A DNA stretch of 64,000 bases from OLB6 sp964467455 (lineage in GTDB: Bacteria; Bacteroidota; Ignavibacteria; Kapaibacteriales; Kapaibacteriaceae): the NCBI GenBank assembly GCA_964467455.1, contig CAYXQJ010000005.1, positions 1 to 64,000 on the forward strand. Reading direction: 5' to 3'. Below the pieces are notes generated by a model, which saw only the letters and a program-made list of their open reading frames with translations, was not told where the DNA came from and did no database searches. Both the position numbers and the translations under genes were made by a program. Positions 37,201-44,544 of this stretch are shown one piece after another (the first letter of the stretch is position 1; each line of letters opens with the position of its first letter).

Positions 37201-37759
37201 ACTGAATGAAACAGGCATGAGGTTGCGGGTGGGTGTAGGCGTCTTTGGAACGCGTGAGTTTCTTGGTGTCCGGATCGACGTAGTGGTGTCCTTGTGCACT
37301 GCCCGTGATGCCATAGGCAAAGTTCAGGCCGGTGTTGAACCACTGCGGCGAGTTCGGTGCTGCCATTTGCTTTAGCAGCATGTACGAGATCTCATCGTAG
37401 AACGCTTCGGCATCTTCTGCGGTGTCGAAGTAACCATACTTCTCGCCCCACCAGCGCCAGCAGCCGGCAAGACGATGAACGACCTGACGAATGGATCGTT
37501 CAGGGCCGGTGACCTGCTTGCCGTTCTCATCAACAAGCGGCGCACCTGTGTCGTCGGTCTGCGGTACACCGGCGCGTCGGAAATACTTCTGCGCAAGGAT
37601 GTCCGTGGCGACCTGCGACCATTGTGACGGCACCTCGATGTTGTCCATCTGGAATACCACCGAGCCGTCTGGGTTGCGAAGAATGGACGACCGACGAGTG
37701 TACGAGAATTGCTCGTATGCACTGATTCCCGCCGATGTAAAGCGTCGCGAAATCTTCAT
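34286..37759 (-). CDS. nrdJ: Vitamin B12-dependent (class II) ribonucleoside-diphosphate reductase
   Basis: 1157 residues. It reduces ribonucleotides using adenosylcobalamin, so it works with or without oxygen. Core motifs: SPQWFNTGLNFAYG, substrate loop NGSNPCSEYMFLDDTACNLASLNLSHF, and APTGTIGLVMDCDTTGIEPDFA. The C-terminal tail carries a zinc-type cluster CSVCQSTRLRRNGSCSVCEDC and ends TTGCS. ATG 37759 (MKISRRF) has GGAGG five bases upstream. I looked for a cobalamin riboswitch in the 283-bp upstream region and did not recognise one. A terminator follows. Confidence 0.95.
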   Translation of the reverse strand: MKISRRFTSAGISAYEQFSYTRRSSILRNPDGSVVFQMDNIEVPSQWSQVATDILAQKYFRRAGVPQTDDTGAPLVDENGKQVTGPERSIRQVVHRLAGCWRWWGEKYGYFDTAEDAEAFYDEISYMLLKQMAAPNSPQWFNTGLNFAYGITGSAQGHHYVDPDTKKLTRSKDAYTHPQPHACFIQSVDDDLVNEGGIFDLATREARIFKFGSGTGSNYSNLRGEKERLSGGGVSSGLMSFLKIFDRAAGAIKSGGTTRRAAKMVIVNIDHPDIEKFIEWKAKEEEKVAALVAGSKVCSTFLQAIMDEAHAGGSDPKTNNKLDALIRKALHRGVPYNTVKRTLDLVAQGFTNLNFSTYDTHYEGEAYQTVAGQNSNNSVRVTNEFMEAVLNDGDWDLVWRTDSTKRRTVRARDLWNKINMSAWKSADPGLQFDTTINEWHTCPEDGRINGSNPCSEYMFLDDTACNLASLNLSHFYDEQTSTFKVDDYKHAVRLWTVVLEVSVLMAQFPSKEVAQRSFDFRTLGLGYANLGTVLMVKGIPYDSPQALAICGAITSIMTGESYAASAEMAATVGPFPKYEKNREHMLRVMRNHRRAAYNAPEAEYEGLTILPSGIDHDLCPSELSAAAKEAWDKAIELGEKHGYRNAQATVIAPTGTIGLVMDCDTTGIEPDFAIVKFKKLSGGGYFKIVNQSVNKALHTLGYSEQQIDEIEKYCKGHGTLVGCPHINRATLRDKGLTDEAIDKIDAQLDSAFDISFVFNSYTLGLELCHKLGFTDEQLKDPSFSILNGLGFSAEQIEAANDYVCGTMMIEGAPHIDDKHLPVFDCANKCGRNGQRYIDYMAHVRMMAAAQPFISGAISKTINMPGEATVDQVEEVHVESWKQMVKAIALYRDGSKLSQPLNASADSYDEIVMLGDEDTLDETKGPKEVYEVIKERVYHRAERRRLPKRRHGYVREATVGGHKVYLRTGEFEDGNLGEIFIDMYKEGASFKGLMNCFAVLASKALQYGVPLEELVDTFTFTRFEPAGFVEGHEAIKNATSMLDYVFRTLGYDYLNRTDFVHVKAVDEVNPVTSSIDAPDDDMPINARRIEDPSNYMPPAEVTPAGAQVKAAAPKVIGAPGGKAAGYTGDTCSVCQSTRLRRNGSCSVCEDCGNTTGCS

Positions 37760-38042
37760 GAATGCCTCCAAAGTGAAACGATCCGTTAGCCCCCGTTTTC
37801 ACCTTTCGATCACGCGACCGATCTCCTTGGCTAAGCATCCACAAAGGGTGACGCTACCGCTACGGGTGCGTCTTGTGTCCGCCCGTTCCAAGATGATGGG
37901 TTGTGAGATCGAGAGGTGGGATCGTCTCCGACGCAAAGGTCCGTTCCGTTATGCTGCTGATCTTCCTCTTTATGCTGCAGCGCCGTGAGACGAGTGGCAA
38001 AATAGTGTTCGACTCACGAGTCGTCAACGGTCTTGGGTTGGT
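37760..38042. other. Divergent intergenic region between nrdJ and the PAP2 gene
   Basis: 283 bp, the longest non-repeat spacer in the window. It holds the nrdJ ribosome-binding site and presumably two promoters. I see TCACTTTG close to the nrdJ start as a weak -7 candidate, and no convincing riboswitch, small gene or repeat. Confidence 0.5.
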
Positions 38043-38636
38043 GTGGATAAATATGACCGTCGTAGATTGCGCCAAGTGCTTCCAGACCTGTTTTCGTGGC
38101 TCGAACAAGTGGACGCGTGGATCTTCTACGCGATCAATCTCGGCATGCAGAATCCGGTGTTCGATGTCCTAATGCCGGTGATCACCAACACCACGTATTG
38201 GAGGCCCGTTTACGCTGTAGCCCTTATTCTACTGGCCTGGAAGGGTGGTCGACGTGGTCGGATCTGTGCCGCCACACTCGTTGTCACCGTTGCGATCCTC
38301 GACCCTCTGAGTACGAACCTGTTGAAAGAAACGATCGGTCGCCTTCGGCCCTATGATGTTCTCGGAGACGTACACCGACTCATCAACAGCGGTTCCGGTT
38401 CCTTCCCAAGTAATCACGCTCTCAACAACACAGCAGCCGCGATGGTGCTTTCGTTCTATTATCCACGCCGTCGGTGGATCTGGTGGACCATCGCCGCGAC
38501 GATCTCCTTCTCGCGCATCTACTGCGGCGTCCACTGGCCTTCTGATGTGATAGGGGGCGTGGGGATCGGTGCCCTGGCCGGATGGGGCTTGGTCAAACTG
38601 GCAGAGCGGCTCGTGCCGCTGCAACCCCGCTCCTAG
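38043..38636 (+). CDS. PAP2-family membrane phosphatase
   Basis: 197 residues with five to six hydrophobic segments. All three phosphatase motifs are present: KETIGRLRP, PSNHALNN (for the usual PSGH) and SRIYCGVHWPSDVIGG. It probably dephosphorylates a lipid phosphate such as undecaprenyl pyrophosphate or phosphatidate. The start is taken as GTG 38043, the first start codon that keeps the N-terminal helix. The 3' end overlaps the hpnE-like gene by 44 bp on the opposite strand. Confidence 0.85.
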   Translation: MDKYDRRRLRQVLPDLFSWLEQVDAWIFYAINLGMQNPVFDVLMPVITNTTYWRPVYAVALILLAWKGGRRGRICAATLVVTVAILDPLSTNLLKETIGRLRPYDVLGDVHRLINSGSGSFPSNHALNNTAAAMVLSFYYPRRRWIWWTIAATISFSRIYCGVHWPSDVIGGVGIGALAGWGLVKLAERLVPLQPRS

Positions 38637-40005
38637 ACGCACCTTCGATCGTCGCCGGAAGCCCGGTGCCGGTCCAATCACCCGCCACCCACAGATTTGT
38701 GGCCATACCGTGCAAGGCCGACACCACAGGTCGCTCCGTTCGAGGCGTGATCAGCGGCGTTGCCATCTTCTCTTTGATCACCAGCCCGTGCAAACGCTTC
38801 ACACCCTCCATGCGGCCACGGAATAACTGCCGCAGCTCCTTATCACAATGTTCGATGATCTCTTCGGCCGGTCGCTGCGCCAGCGATGACCCGGCACTCA
38901 TCGTCAACGCCACGTGCCCCGGATACGCCGATACCACGTCATCCGACACCGACCGTTGGATCCGCCTCCGGTCAAACACCCACTGCGTCGTGGTCCCCAA
39001 CGCCGCCACGAATGTCTCATCCATAAAGGCCTTATCGTACCAGAGGTAGATGGAGATGATCGGGGAAAATGCCGCGTGCCCGGTGCCAGGTGCCAGGTGC
39101 CCGGTGCCAGGTGCCAGGTGCCCGGTGCCAGGTGCCAGGTGCCAGGTGCCAGGTGCCAAGGGCCCAGTTCCCAGTTCCCTGTTCCCTGTTCCCAGTTTTG
39201 AGAGCGATCGTTCCGGCACTGCCGCTACCACCTGACGTGGTCGCAGGGTCTGCCCGTTACTAAGGACGACCTCGGTGACTCTGCTGTTTTCGATCCGTAT
39301 CTCGTCGCACGACGTACTGGTAAGGACACTCCCGCCATGCCGTGCCATCCATGCCGGGAAGGGGGCGATGAGTTCGCTCAGCCCGACGGTGGGCAGGTAG
39401 AGCTTGGAATCTTCAGGCCCACCCAAGAAGGCCAGACGCATCACAGCCACGAGGAGGTCGGCGGCGGCCTGGCCGATCGGCGCATTCAGGGTCGCCAAGA
39501 TGATCGGCTCCCAAAATCGTGTGATCGCCTCCGAGGTCTGTCCGTAGCGAAGGAGGAAATTCTCGCAAGTGAGATCGGCGCTCACCACCCGTCCCATGCG
39601 CAACCGAACGGCAAGGTCCAAGATCTTGAGTCGCGATCGCGTTGAGAGGTGCCGAAGCCGCACGATGCCGGCCGCCACTCCGGCGGCGCCGGGTAGCAGC
39701 CCTGCGTCGAGGAGGTCTTGCCGACCGTCGGCATCGATGAACCGCACCCTCAAGGCATCTTGACGGTGGATCAACCCGTCGGTCGAAAGCTCACGCAGTA
39801 CACTGAGCGTCGACGCATAACAGCCCATCATCAAATGCTGGCCGTTGTCGATCTCCTCCCCCGTCGTCTTGTCCGTAAACGACCTGGCTCGTCCGCCCAG
39901 ATAGGGGCGCTCTTCGACCACCACGACCGTTGCGCCGCGCTTCGCTGCGTCCATCGCTGCCGAAATTCCGGCCCACCCGCCCCCTATCACCAAGACATCG
40001 CACAT
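38593..40005 (-). CDS. hpnE: FAD-dependent amine oxidase/desaturase-like protein, hydroxysqualene dehydroxylase (HpnE) type
   Basis: 470 residues. The N-terminal FAD motif MCDVLVIGGGWAGISAAMDAAKRG is followed by VVEERPYLGGRARSF and the EEIDNGQHLMMGCY loop typical of HpnE. The C-terminal FAD motif is NLWVAGDWTGTGLPATIEGAS. HpnE converts hydroxysqualene to squalene, feeding hopanoid or other triterpene synthesis. Residues about 271-312 (LAPGTGH repeated) are an insertion encoded by GGTGCCA heptamers in frame and may form a flexible loop. ATG 40005 is only 10 bp from the divergent csaA start. Gene symbol by family resemblance only. Confidence 0.75.
   Translation of the reverse strand: MCDVLVIGGGWAGISAAMDAAKRGATVVVVEERPYLGGRARSFTDKTTGEEIDNGQHLMMGCYASTLSVLRELSTDGLIHRQDALRVRFIDADGRQDLLDAGLLPGAAGVAAGIVRLRHLSTRSRLKILDLAVRLRMGRVVSADLTCENFLLRYGQTSEAITRFWEPIILATLNAPIGQAAADLLVAVMRLAFLGGPEDSKLYLPTVGLSELIAPFPAWMARHGGSVLTSTSCDEIRIENSRVTEVVLSNGQTLRPRQVVAAVPERSLSKLGTGNRELGTGPLAPGTWHLAPGTGHLAPGTGHLAPGTGHAAFSPIISIYLWYDKAFMDETFVAALGTTTQWVFDRRRIQRSVSDDVVSAYPGHVALTMSAGSSLAQRPAEEIIEHCDKELRQLFRGRMEGVKRLHGLVIKEKMATPLITPRTERPVVSALHGMATNLWVAGDWTGTGLPATIEGASRSGVAAARAALPV
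39068..39200. repeat. In-frame heptamer array (GGTGCCA, then TTCCCAG) inside the hpnE-like gene
   Basis: The plus strand shows ggtgccaggtgccaggtgcc with substitutions to ggtgccc, about a dozen units in a 21-bp higher-order pattern. A second set follows of agttccc/tgttccc heptamers (39165-39198). Translated on the minus strand they give LAPGTGH repeats and LGTGNRELGTG, without interrupting the frame. Confidence 0.92.
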
Positions 40006-40015
40006 ATTGCAATCT

Positions 40016-40357
40016 ATGGCACCAGACCTCATTACTTGGGACGACTTCGTCCGCGTCGACCTCCGCATCGGCACCATCGTCCGCGCCGAACCCTTCCCCG
40101 AAGCCCGTAAACCCGCCTACAAATTGTGGGTGGATCTGGGAGGGGGCGAGCCCAAACGCTCATCGGCACAGATCACGGATCTCTACGCACCGGAAGCCCT
40201 TGTTGGAAAAAGAGTTATCTGCGTCTGCAACTTCCCGCCCAAACAGATCGGCCCGTGGCTCAGCGAGGTCCTGGTCTGCGGCTTCCACCGAGAAGACGGC
40301 GCCGTGGTGCTGGCAACGGCAGATGAGCCGGTGCCGAATGGGACGAAGATGCTGTAG
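40016..40357 (+). CDS. csaA: CsaA-type tRNA-binding-domain chaperone
   Basis: 113 residues forming a single OB-fold EMAP-II/tRNA-binding domain: FVRVDLRIGTIVRAEPFPEARKPAYKLWVDLG, then ICVCNFPPKQIGPWLSEVLVCGF and ending PVPNGTKML. Homologues dimerise and act as secretion-related chaperones in Bacillus, and the fold resembles tRNA-binding proteins. The start is ATG 40016. The stop TAG merges with a 15-bp array of the same family as at 26.7 kb. Ten bases separate it from the hpnE-like start. Confidence 0.92.
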   Translation: MAPDLITWDDFVRVDLRIGTIVRAEPFPEARKPAYKLWVDLGGGEPKRSSAQITDLYAPEALVGKRVICVCNFPPKQIGPWLSEVLVCGFHREDGAVVLATADEPVPNGTKML

Positions 40358-40432
40358 CACAGGGACATCTAGCACAGGGACGTCGAAGTCAGGGACATCG
40401 AAGACAGGGACATCGAAGTCAGGGACTCTACC
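40349..40432. repeat. 15-bp array GACATCTAGCACAGG / GACATCGAAGTCAGG
   Basis: Five units follow the csaA end. In csaA's frame the first unit is ATG CTG TAG CAC AGG and the second GAC ATC TAG CAC AGG, so the stop codon occupies codon 3 and is repeated. Later units have GAA there. The family matches the 26.7-kb array (GAC ATC TAG/TGG CAC). A block of ccctcta repeats (40425-40445) completes the spacer to the tRNA promoter. Confidence 0.85.
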
Positions 40433-40455
40433 CTCTACCCTCTCCACTATTTCCC

Positions 40456-40463
40456 TATCTTTG
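40456..40463 (+). promoter_or_regulatory. Candidate -7 box TATCTTTG of tRNA-Leu
   Basis: An exact TAnnTTTG match, 7 bases before the mature 5' end at 40471. No TTTG -33 element: that position lies in repeat DNA. Confidence 0.6.
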
Positions 40464-40470
40464 TGGTTCT

Positions 40471-40552
40471 GCGGAAGTGGCGAAATTGGCAGACGCACCA
40501 GACTTAGGATCTGGCGGGGCAACCTGTGAGAGTTCGAGTCTCTCCTTCCGCA
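40471..40552 (+). tRNA. tRNA-Leu (anticodon UAG)
   Basis: Cloverleaf visible: acceptor GCGGAAG (40471-40477) pairs with CTTCCGC (40545-40551), discriminator A at 40552. The D loop contains AAATTGGCAGACG. The anticodon arm is CCAGA-CTTAGGA-TCTGG with TAG anticodon. A long class II variable arm (CGGGGCAACCTG) and GTTCGAGTC T-loop follow. CCA is not encoded. This reads CUA (and other CUN) codons. Confidence 0.97.
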
Positions 40553-40581
40553 CAACGAAATACTTAACTGGAGCCCCCACG

Positions 40582-41850
40582 TTGGAAAGCAAGATCACGG
40601 CCCCGGACGGTACACGTCGCGAGGTCACTATTGAGCTCACCAAAGATGAGCTGAAACCCCATTACGATGAAGCCTATCAGCGCGCTCAAGCGTCGATCAC
40701 CCTGCCGGGATTCCGCAAGGGTAAGGTGCCGGTGAACATCATCAAGCAGCGATTAGGACGCGAGATCGAGAACGAAGCACTTGAGACGATCGCCGACGCT
40801 GAGTTTCGGAAGTACGCTAAGAGCAACGACTTGAAAGTTGTTGGAAATCCGGCTTTGACCGACATTCGTAAGTCGCAAGAAGGCGTTGGCTTTACGATCG
40901 AATTTGAAGTGATGCCGGAGTTCGAACTCGGCAACTATCGCGACCTGACCGTTAACCGTCCGGTGAAGAACATCTCCGATGACGATGTTCAGGCCGAGAT
41001 CGACCGTATCTGCCTTCGCGCAGCGTCGTTCGAGCCGGCAGATGTGGTAACGGGCAGCTTGTTCGTGGTCACCTATACGCTGAACGAACTTGATCCGGAG
41101 TCATCCATGCCGATCCTTGGCAAAGAAGCACGCGAAGAGCGCGTCTTCCTTGACGACGATCAAGTGGACATGCATCTGCGCAACTCGATGAATGAGAAGA
41201 AGGTTGGCGATTCCTTCACGTATGTGGCCGAGACCCAAGACGCCAATGCAACGCCCCCTTCCTATCGCGTGACGATCACGGATATTCAGAAGGTGGTACC
41301 GGCAGCGTTCACCAACGAGTTTGTGGAGACGATCACCGGCGGCAAGTTCACGTCAACGGAAGAAGTGCGCGATGACATTCGCGCCCAGATCACCGAGTAC
41401 TTCGAGCGCGCGTCGCGTGACAGCGTGGAGAATCAGATCGTTGATCAGATCGTCAATGCCCACGAGTTCGACGCCCCGGGTGCCTTAGTACACGCCGTTG
41501 TGCATCAGCTGTTCGACGATTTCAAAACCCGTAATGAAGGCGCTCCCGGCCTGGACAAGCTCACGGCTCACGATGTGGAAGATGACTTCCGCCCGTCCGC
41601 TGAGCGCATCGTCCGTTGGGAGCTGATCCGCGCCAAGATCATTGAAGCCGAGAGCATCGAGGTTCAAGACGCCGACGTAGCCGAAGCCGCCGAAAAGTAT
41701 GGCGTCACGGAAGAGCAACTGCGCATGGTCATGCGTCAGAACCGCAACCTGGCCGACCAGATAATGGCCGACAAGGTGATGAAGCTGTTGGTAAACTATG
41801 CCGTGATCAACGACGTTAACGTGGACTCGGATTTCGAAACCGTTAGCTAA
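40582..41850 (+). CDS. tig: Trigger factor, ribosome-associated chaperone
   Basis: 422 residues. It binds nascent chains at the ribosome exit tunnel. The ribosome-binding signature is FRKGKVPVNIIKQRLG, near residue 42. A middle FKBP-like domain (about 150-240) and the long C-terminal helical cradle follow. No ATG exists near the expected N-terminus. TTG 40582 gives LESKITAPDGTRREVTIE, matching family starts, with CTGGAG nine bases upstream. It begins 29 bp after tRNA-Leu and could share its promoter. It is followed by clpP and clpX. Confidence 0.93.
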   Translation: MESKITAPDGTRREVTIELTKDELKPHYDEAYQRAQASITLPGFRKGKVPVNIIKQRLGREIENEALETIADAEFRKYAKSNDLKVVGNPALTDIRKSQEGVGFTIEFEVMPEFELGNYRDLTVNRPVKNISDDDVQAEIDRICLRAASFEPADVVTGSLFVVTYTLNELDPESSMPILGKEAREERVFLDDDQVDMHLRNSMNEKKVGDSFTYVAETQDANATPPSYRVTITDIQKVVPAAFTNEFVETITGGKFTSTEEVRDDIRAQITEYFERASRDSVENQIVDQIVNAHEFDAPGALVHAVVHQLFDDFKTRNEGAPGLDKLTAHDVEDDFRPSAERIVRWELIRAKIIEAESIEVQDADVAEAAEKYGVTEEQLRMVMRQNRNLADQIMADKVMKLLVNYAVINDVNVDSDFETVS

Positions 41851-41868
41851 CTACCTGAAAGATCAACG

Positions 41869-42456
41869 ATGTACAACCAATTGGTGCCGATGGTCGTAGA
41901 ACAGACCAGCCGTGGAGAGCGGGCCTACGACATCTATTCACGTCTACTCAAAGAACGCATCGTCTTCATTGGCACACCGATTGATGACATGGTTGCGAGT
42001 CTGACCATAGCCCAGCTGTTGTTCCTGCAGAGTGAGGATCCGACGAAGGACATCTCTCTGTACATCAATTCGCCTGGTGGTAGCGTGTCGGCCGGAATGG
42101 CGATCTATGACACGATGCAGTTCGTCAAGCCTGATATTTCGACGATCTGCGTTGGCATGGCTGCCTCGATGGCCCAAGTGTTGTTGTGCGCCGGTGCGAA
42201 GGGCAAGCGATTCTCGCTTCCGCACTCCCGCATCATGATGCACCAACCTCTTGGTGGCACACAAGGTCAGGCATCGGACATTGAGATCTACACGAAGGAA
42301 ATGATCCGTACGCGAGATATGCTGTACAACATCATCAGCAAGCACTCGGGCAAGGATTATGAGACCATCAAGAAGGATGCAGATCGCGACAACTACATGA
42401 CGTCGCAAGAAGCACTGGACTATGGTCTGGTCGATAAGATCTTGGAACGACCATAA
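41869..42456 (+). CDS. clpP: ATP-dependent Clp protease proteolytic subunit
   Basis: 195 residues. Catalytic triad: Ser in GMAASMAQ (near residue 102), His in SRIMMHQPLGG and Asp in KKDADRDNYM. The N-terminus LVPMVVEQTSRGERAYDIYSRLL and the helical handle are conserved. The usual Gly after Met in AASMG is replaced by Ala. It assembles as a tetradecamer with ClpX encoded next door. The gap to tig is 18 bp. Confidence 0.97.
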   Translation: MYNQLVPMVVEQTSRGERAYDIYSRLLKERIVFIGTPIDDMVASLTIAQLLFLQSEDPTKDISLYINSPGGSVSAGMAIYDTMQFVKPDISTICVGMAASMAQVLLCAGAKGKRFSLPHSRIMMHQPLGGTQGQASDIEIYTKEMIRTRDMLYNIISKHSGKDYETIKKDADRDNYMTSQEALDYGLVDKILERP

Positions 42457-42480
42457 ACGGACGTAGTAGGGGGACGCTAC

Positions 42481-43767
42481 ATGGCTACAACAACGCATGG
42501 CGGTGGTACTGACCACCCGGAAGAACTGCATTGCTCTTTTTGCGGTCGCAGTTCACGAGAGGTCACGAGTCTGATCGCAGGCAAAGGCGCATACATGTGC
42601 GACATCTGCGTGCAGAACTCCGTTGAGATCCTCCGCAAGAACCAGCCACAGCCGTCCCTGAACCGCGACCTCTCGTCGCTGCCCAAACCGTCAGAGATCA
42701 AAAGTCGTCTTGATGCCTATGTGATCGGCCAACACACCCCCAAGGAAGTGCTGGCCGTTGCCGTTTATAATCACTACAAGCGCATTCAAGCCGAAGACAT
42801 GGTCAGCCCCTTTGACGATGTCGAGATCGAGAAGAGCAACATCTTGTTGCTTGGACCGACCGGCACCGGAAAGACGTTGCTGGCACAGACACTTGCCCGC
42901 ATCCTTGATGTTCCGTTCGCGATCGCCGATGCTACCACGCTCACCGAGGCGGGATATGTTGGCGACGACGTAGAAAGCATCATCGTCAACCTGCTCCAGA
43001 ATGCCGACTATAACGTAGAGCGTGCCGAACGTGGCATTATCTACGTTGATGAGATCGACAAGATCACGCGCAAGAGCGACTCTGCCTCGATCACACGCGA
43101 TGTCTCCGGTGAAGGTGTCCAACAAGGCCTGCTGAAGATGTTGGAAGGCACGGTTGCCGGTATTCCACCAAAAGGTGGACGTAAACATCCGGAACAACCG
43201 CTGATCTACGTCAACACCCGCAACATCCTCTTCATCTGCGGCGGTGCATTCGAAGGCCTCGAGAAGATCATCGCACGACGCATGCGCCCAACAACGATCG
43301 GCTTCACGGCCGGCGTGAACGCAACACAAGAAGAGTCATCCCAGCTACTCAAATTCGTCGAGCCCGACGATCTAATGAAGTTCGGCTTCATCCCTGAATT
43401 CATCGGCCGCCTGCCGGTGGTGACGGCACTCGATCCGTTGAGCGATGAAGCGATGCTGGACATTCTGACGAATCCGAAGAATGCCCTGGTTAAGCAATAT
43501 CAGAAGTTGATGCTGCTTGAAGGTATTCAGATCGACTTCGAACAGGAAGCTCTGATGGCCATCGTCAAGAAGGCCAAGGCACGTCGAACCGGCGCCCGCG
43601 CACTGCGTGGTGTGATGGAGGAGATCATGAACCCCATCATGTACGATCTGCCCGACAAAGACAATGTCCGCCGCTGCGTGATCAGCAAGGATGTTGTCGA
43701 ACGTGGTGCACTCCCACTGCTAGAGCTTACCGACGTTGGAATGTCGACTGCCAAGACCCGCGCTTGA
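42481..43767 (+). CDS. clpX: ATP-dependent Clp protease ATP-binding subunit
   Basis: 428 residues. N-terminal zinc domain (CSFCGR ... CDIC) binds substrates and adaptors. AAA+ signatures are GPTGTGKT (Walker A), IIYVDEIDKI (Walker B), the pore loop GYVGDD and the sensor region with ARRTGARALR near the C-terminus. A GGGGGA stretch lies upstream of ATG 42481. It unfolds tagged proteins and feeds ClpP. Its TGA abuts the stop of the convergent tonB-like gene. Confidence 0.97.
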   Translation: MATTTHGGGTDHPEELHCSFCGRSSREVTSLIAGKGAYMCDICVQNSVEILRKNQPQPSLNRDLSSLPKPSEIKSRLDAYVIGQHTPKEVLAVAVYNHYKRIQAEDMVSPFDDVEIEKSNILLLGPTGTGKTLLAQTLARILDVPFAIADATTLTEAGYVGDDVESIIVNLLQNADYNVERAERGIIYVDEIDKITRKSDSASITRDVSGEGVQQGLLKMLEGTVAGIPPKGGRKHPEQPLIYVNTRNILFICGGAFEGLEKIIARRMRPTTIGFTAGVNATQEESSQLLKFVEPDDLMKFGFIPEFIGRLPVVTALDPLSDEAMLDILTNPKNALVKQYQKLMLLEGIQIDFEQEALMAIVKKAKARRTGARALRGVMEEIMNPIMYDLPDKDNVRRCVISKDVVERGALPLLELTDVGMSTAKTRA

Positions 43768-44475
43768 TCAGCGAAGTCGGAACGACACAGGAACGTAAAC
43801 CCAACACGGCACGTTGCGCCCATTCTGTTCTGCAGGCGTAAACCTTGCCTTGCGTACGCCGTCGAGTGCTGCATTCTCCAGCATGGCATGATCACTTGCA
43901 TAGATCTCGGCTTGCTTGATGCGGCCGTTCGCATCGATGAGTGCGCGTACCACGACCGTCCCTTCAACACCGATACGCTTCGCCTGTTCCGGATATTGGA
44001 TCGCGTCACGCAGTGATGCCATGTCCACTACCGGTTCCTTCTCAACAACGGCAACCTGCGGATCCTCCGGGACGGGCTCTTCGGTCGCAACAGGGACGTT
44101 CACACGAAAGCGAGACCTCCCGCCAGGGTCTTGTCCGATCACGTTGGTTGGATCCGTCCAATCCGGGTCTGACATGTGCTCTGTTGTCTGGATGCGAGGC
44201 ATATCTTGATCCCGTGGTTCTTCTACCGGGACGTAGGAGCCTTCATCAGCGACCTCTTCAACCATCTCCGATGGCGGTGGGCCACCCACCTCAGCCAGCA
44301 CCTTGATCTGTTCCGGCGGTATGATCGGTATCGTGCTTGAAAACTCGGCGATCGGCTTCACCTGAACGAATGTCTCCGCTGGTATCAGGGTGCTTGCACA
44401 CCACACCAGCAACATGGAGATCGACACTCCATAGCCCTTCAAGGCATCAGATCTGGTTGGGAAGGGGCGAAACAT
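43768..44475 (-). CDS. TonB family energy-transducing protein
   Basis: 235 residues. One N-terminal helix (GYGVSISMLLVWCASTLIP, about 14-32) is followed by a Pro/Glu-rich periplasmic spacer (EEPRDQDMP, TEEPVPEDPQ) and a C-terminal TonB domain of about 80 residues (YPEQAKRIGVEGTVVVRALID ... GVRKARFTPAEQNGRNVPCWVYVPVSF). It couples the proton motive force to outer-membrane receptors. An 8-bp-stem hairpin covers its ribosome-binding site. The DUF1501 gene lies 69 bp upstream on the same strand. Confidence 0.88.
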   Translation of the reverse strand: MFRPFPTRSDALKGYGVSISMLLVWCASTLIPAETFVQVKPIAEFSSTIPIIPPEQIKVLAEVGGPPPSEMVEEVADEGSYVPVEEPRDQDMPRIQTTEHMSDPDWTDPTNVIGQDPGGRSRFRVNVPVATEEPVPEDPQVAVVEKEPVVDMASLRDAIQYPEQAKRIGVEGTVVVRALIDANGRIKQAEIYASDHAMLENAALDGVRKARFTPAEQNGRNVPCWVYVPVSFRLR

Positions 44476-44477
44476 GA

Positions 44478-44517
44478 CAAGCCTCCGTGGATGTTGGTCT
44501 CATCTCACAGAGGCTTG
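44478..44517 (-). promoter_or_regulatory. Hairpin sequestering the tonB-like ribosome-binding site
   Basis: On the minus strand CAAGCCTC pairs perfectly with GAGGCTTG across a 24-nt loop. The GGAGG Shine-Dalgarno is split between the loop end and the 3' arm, and the ATG starts two bases later. It could be an RNA switch or thermosensor, or an attenuator after the DUF1501 gene. There is no T-run for a terminator. Confidence 0.5.
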
Positions 44518-44544
44518 ATCATTCAAAAAGGTTACGTTCGGCGT

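Noticed and set aside
37760..38042. Cobalamin riboswitch upstream of nrdJ
   Set aside because: No recognisable B12-box; the region does not show the expected conserved core.
42464..42480. AGGGGGA before clpX as another copy of the AGGGGGC motif
   Set aside because: It lacks the final C and fits a ribosome-binding site.
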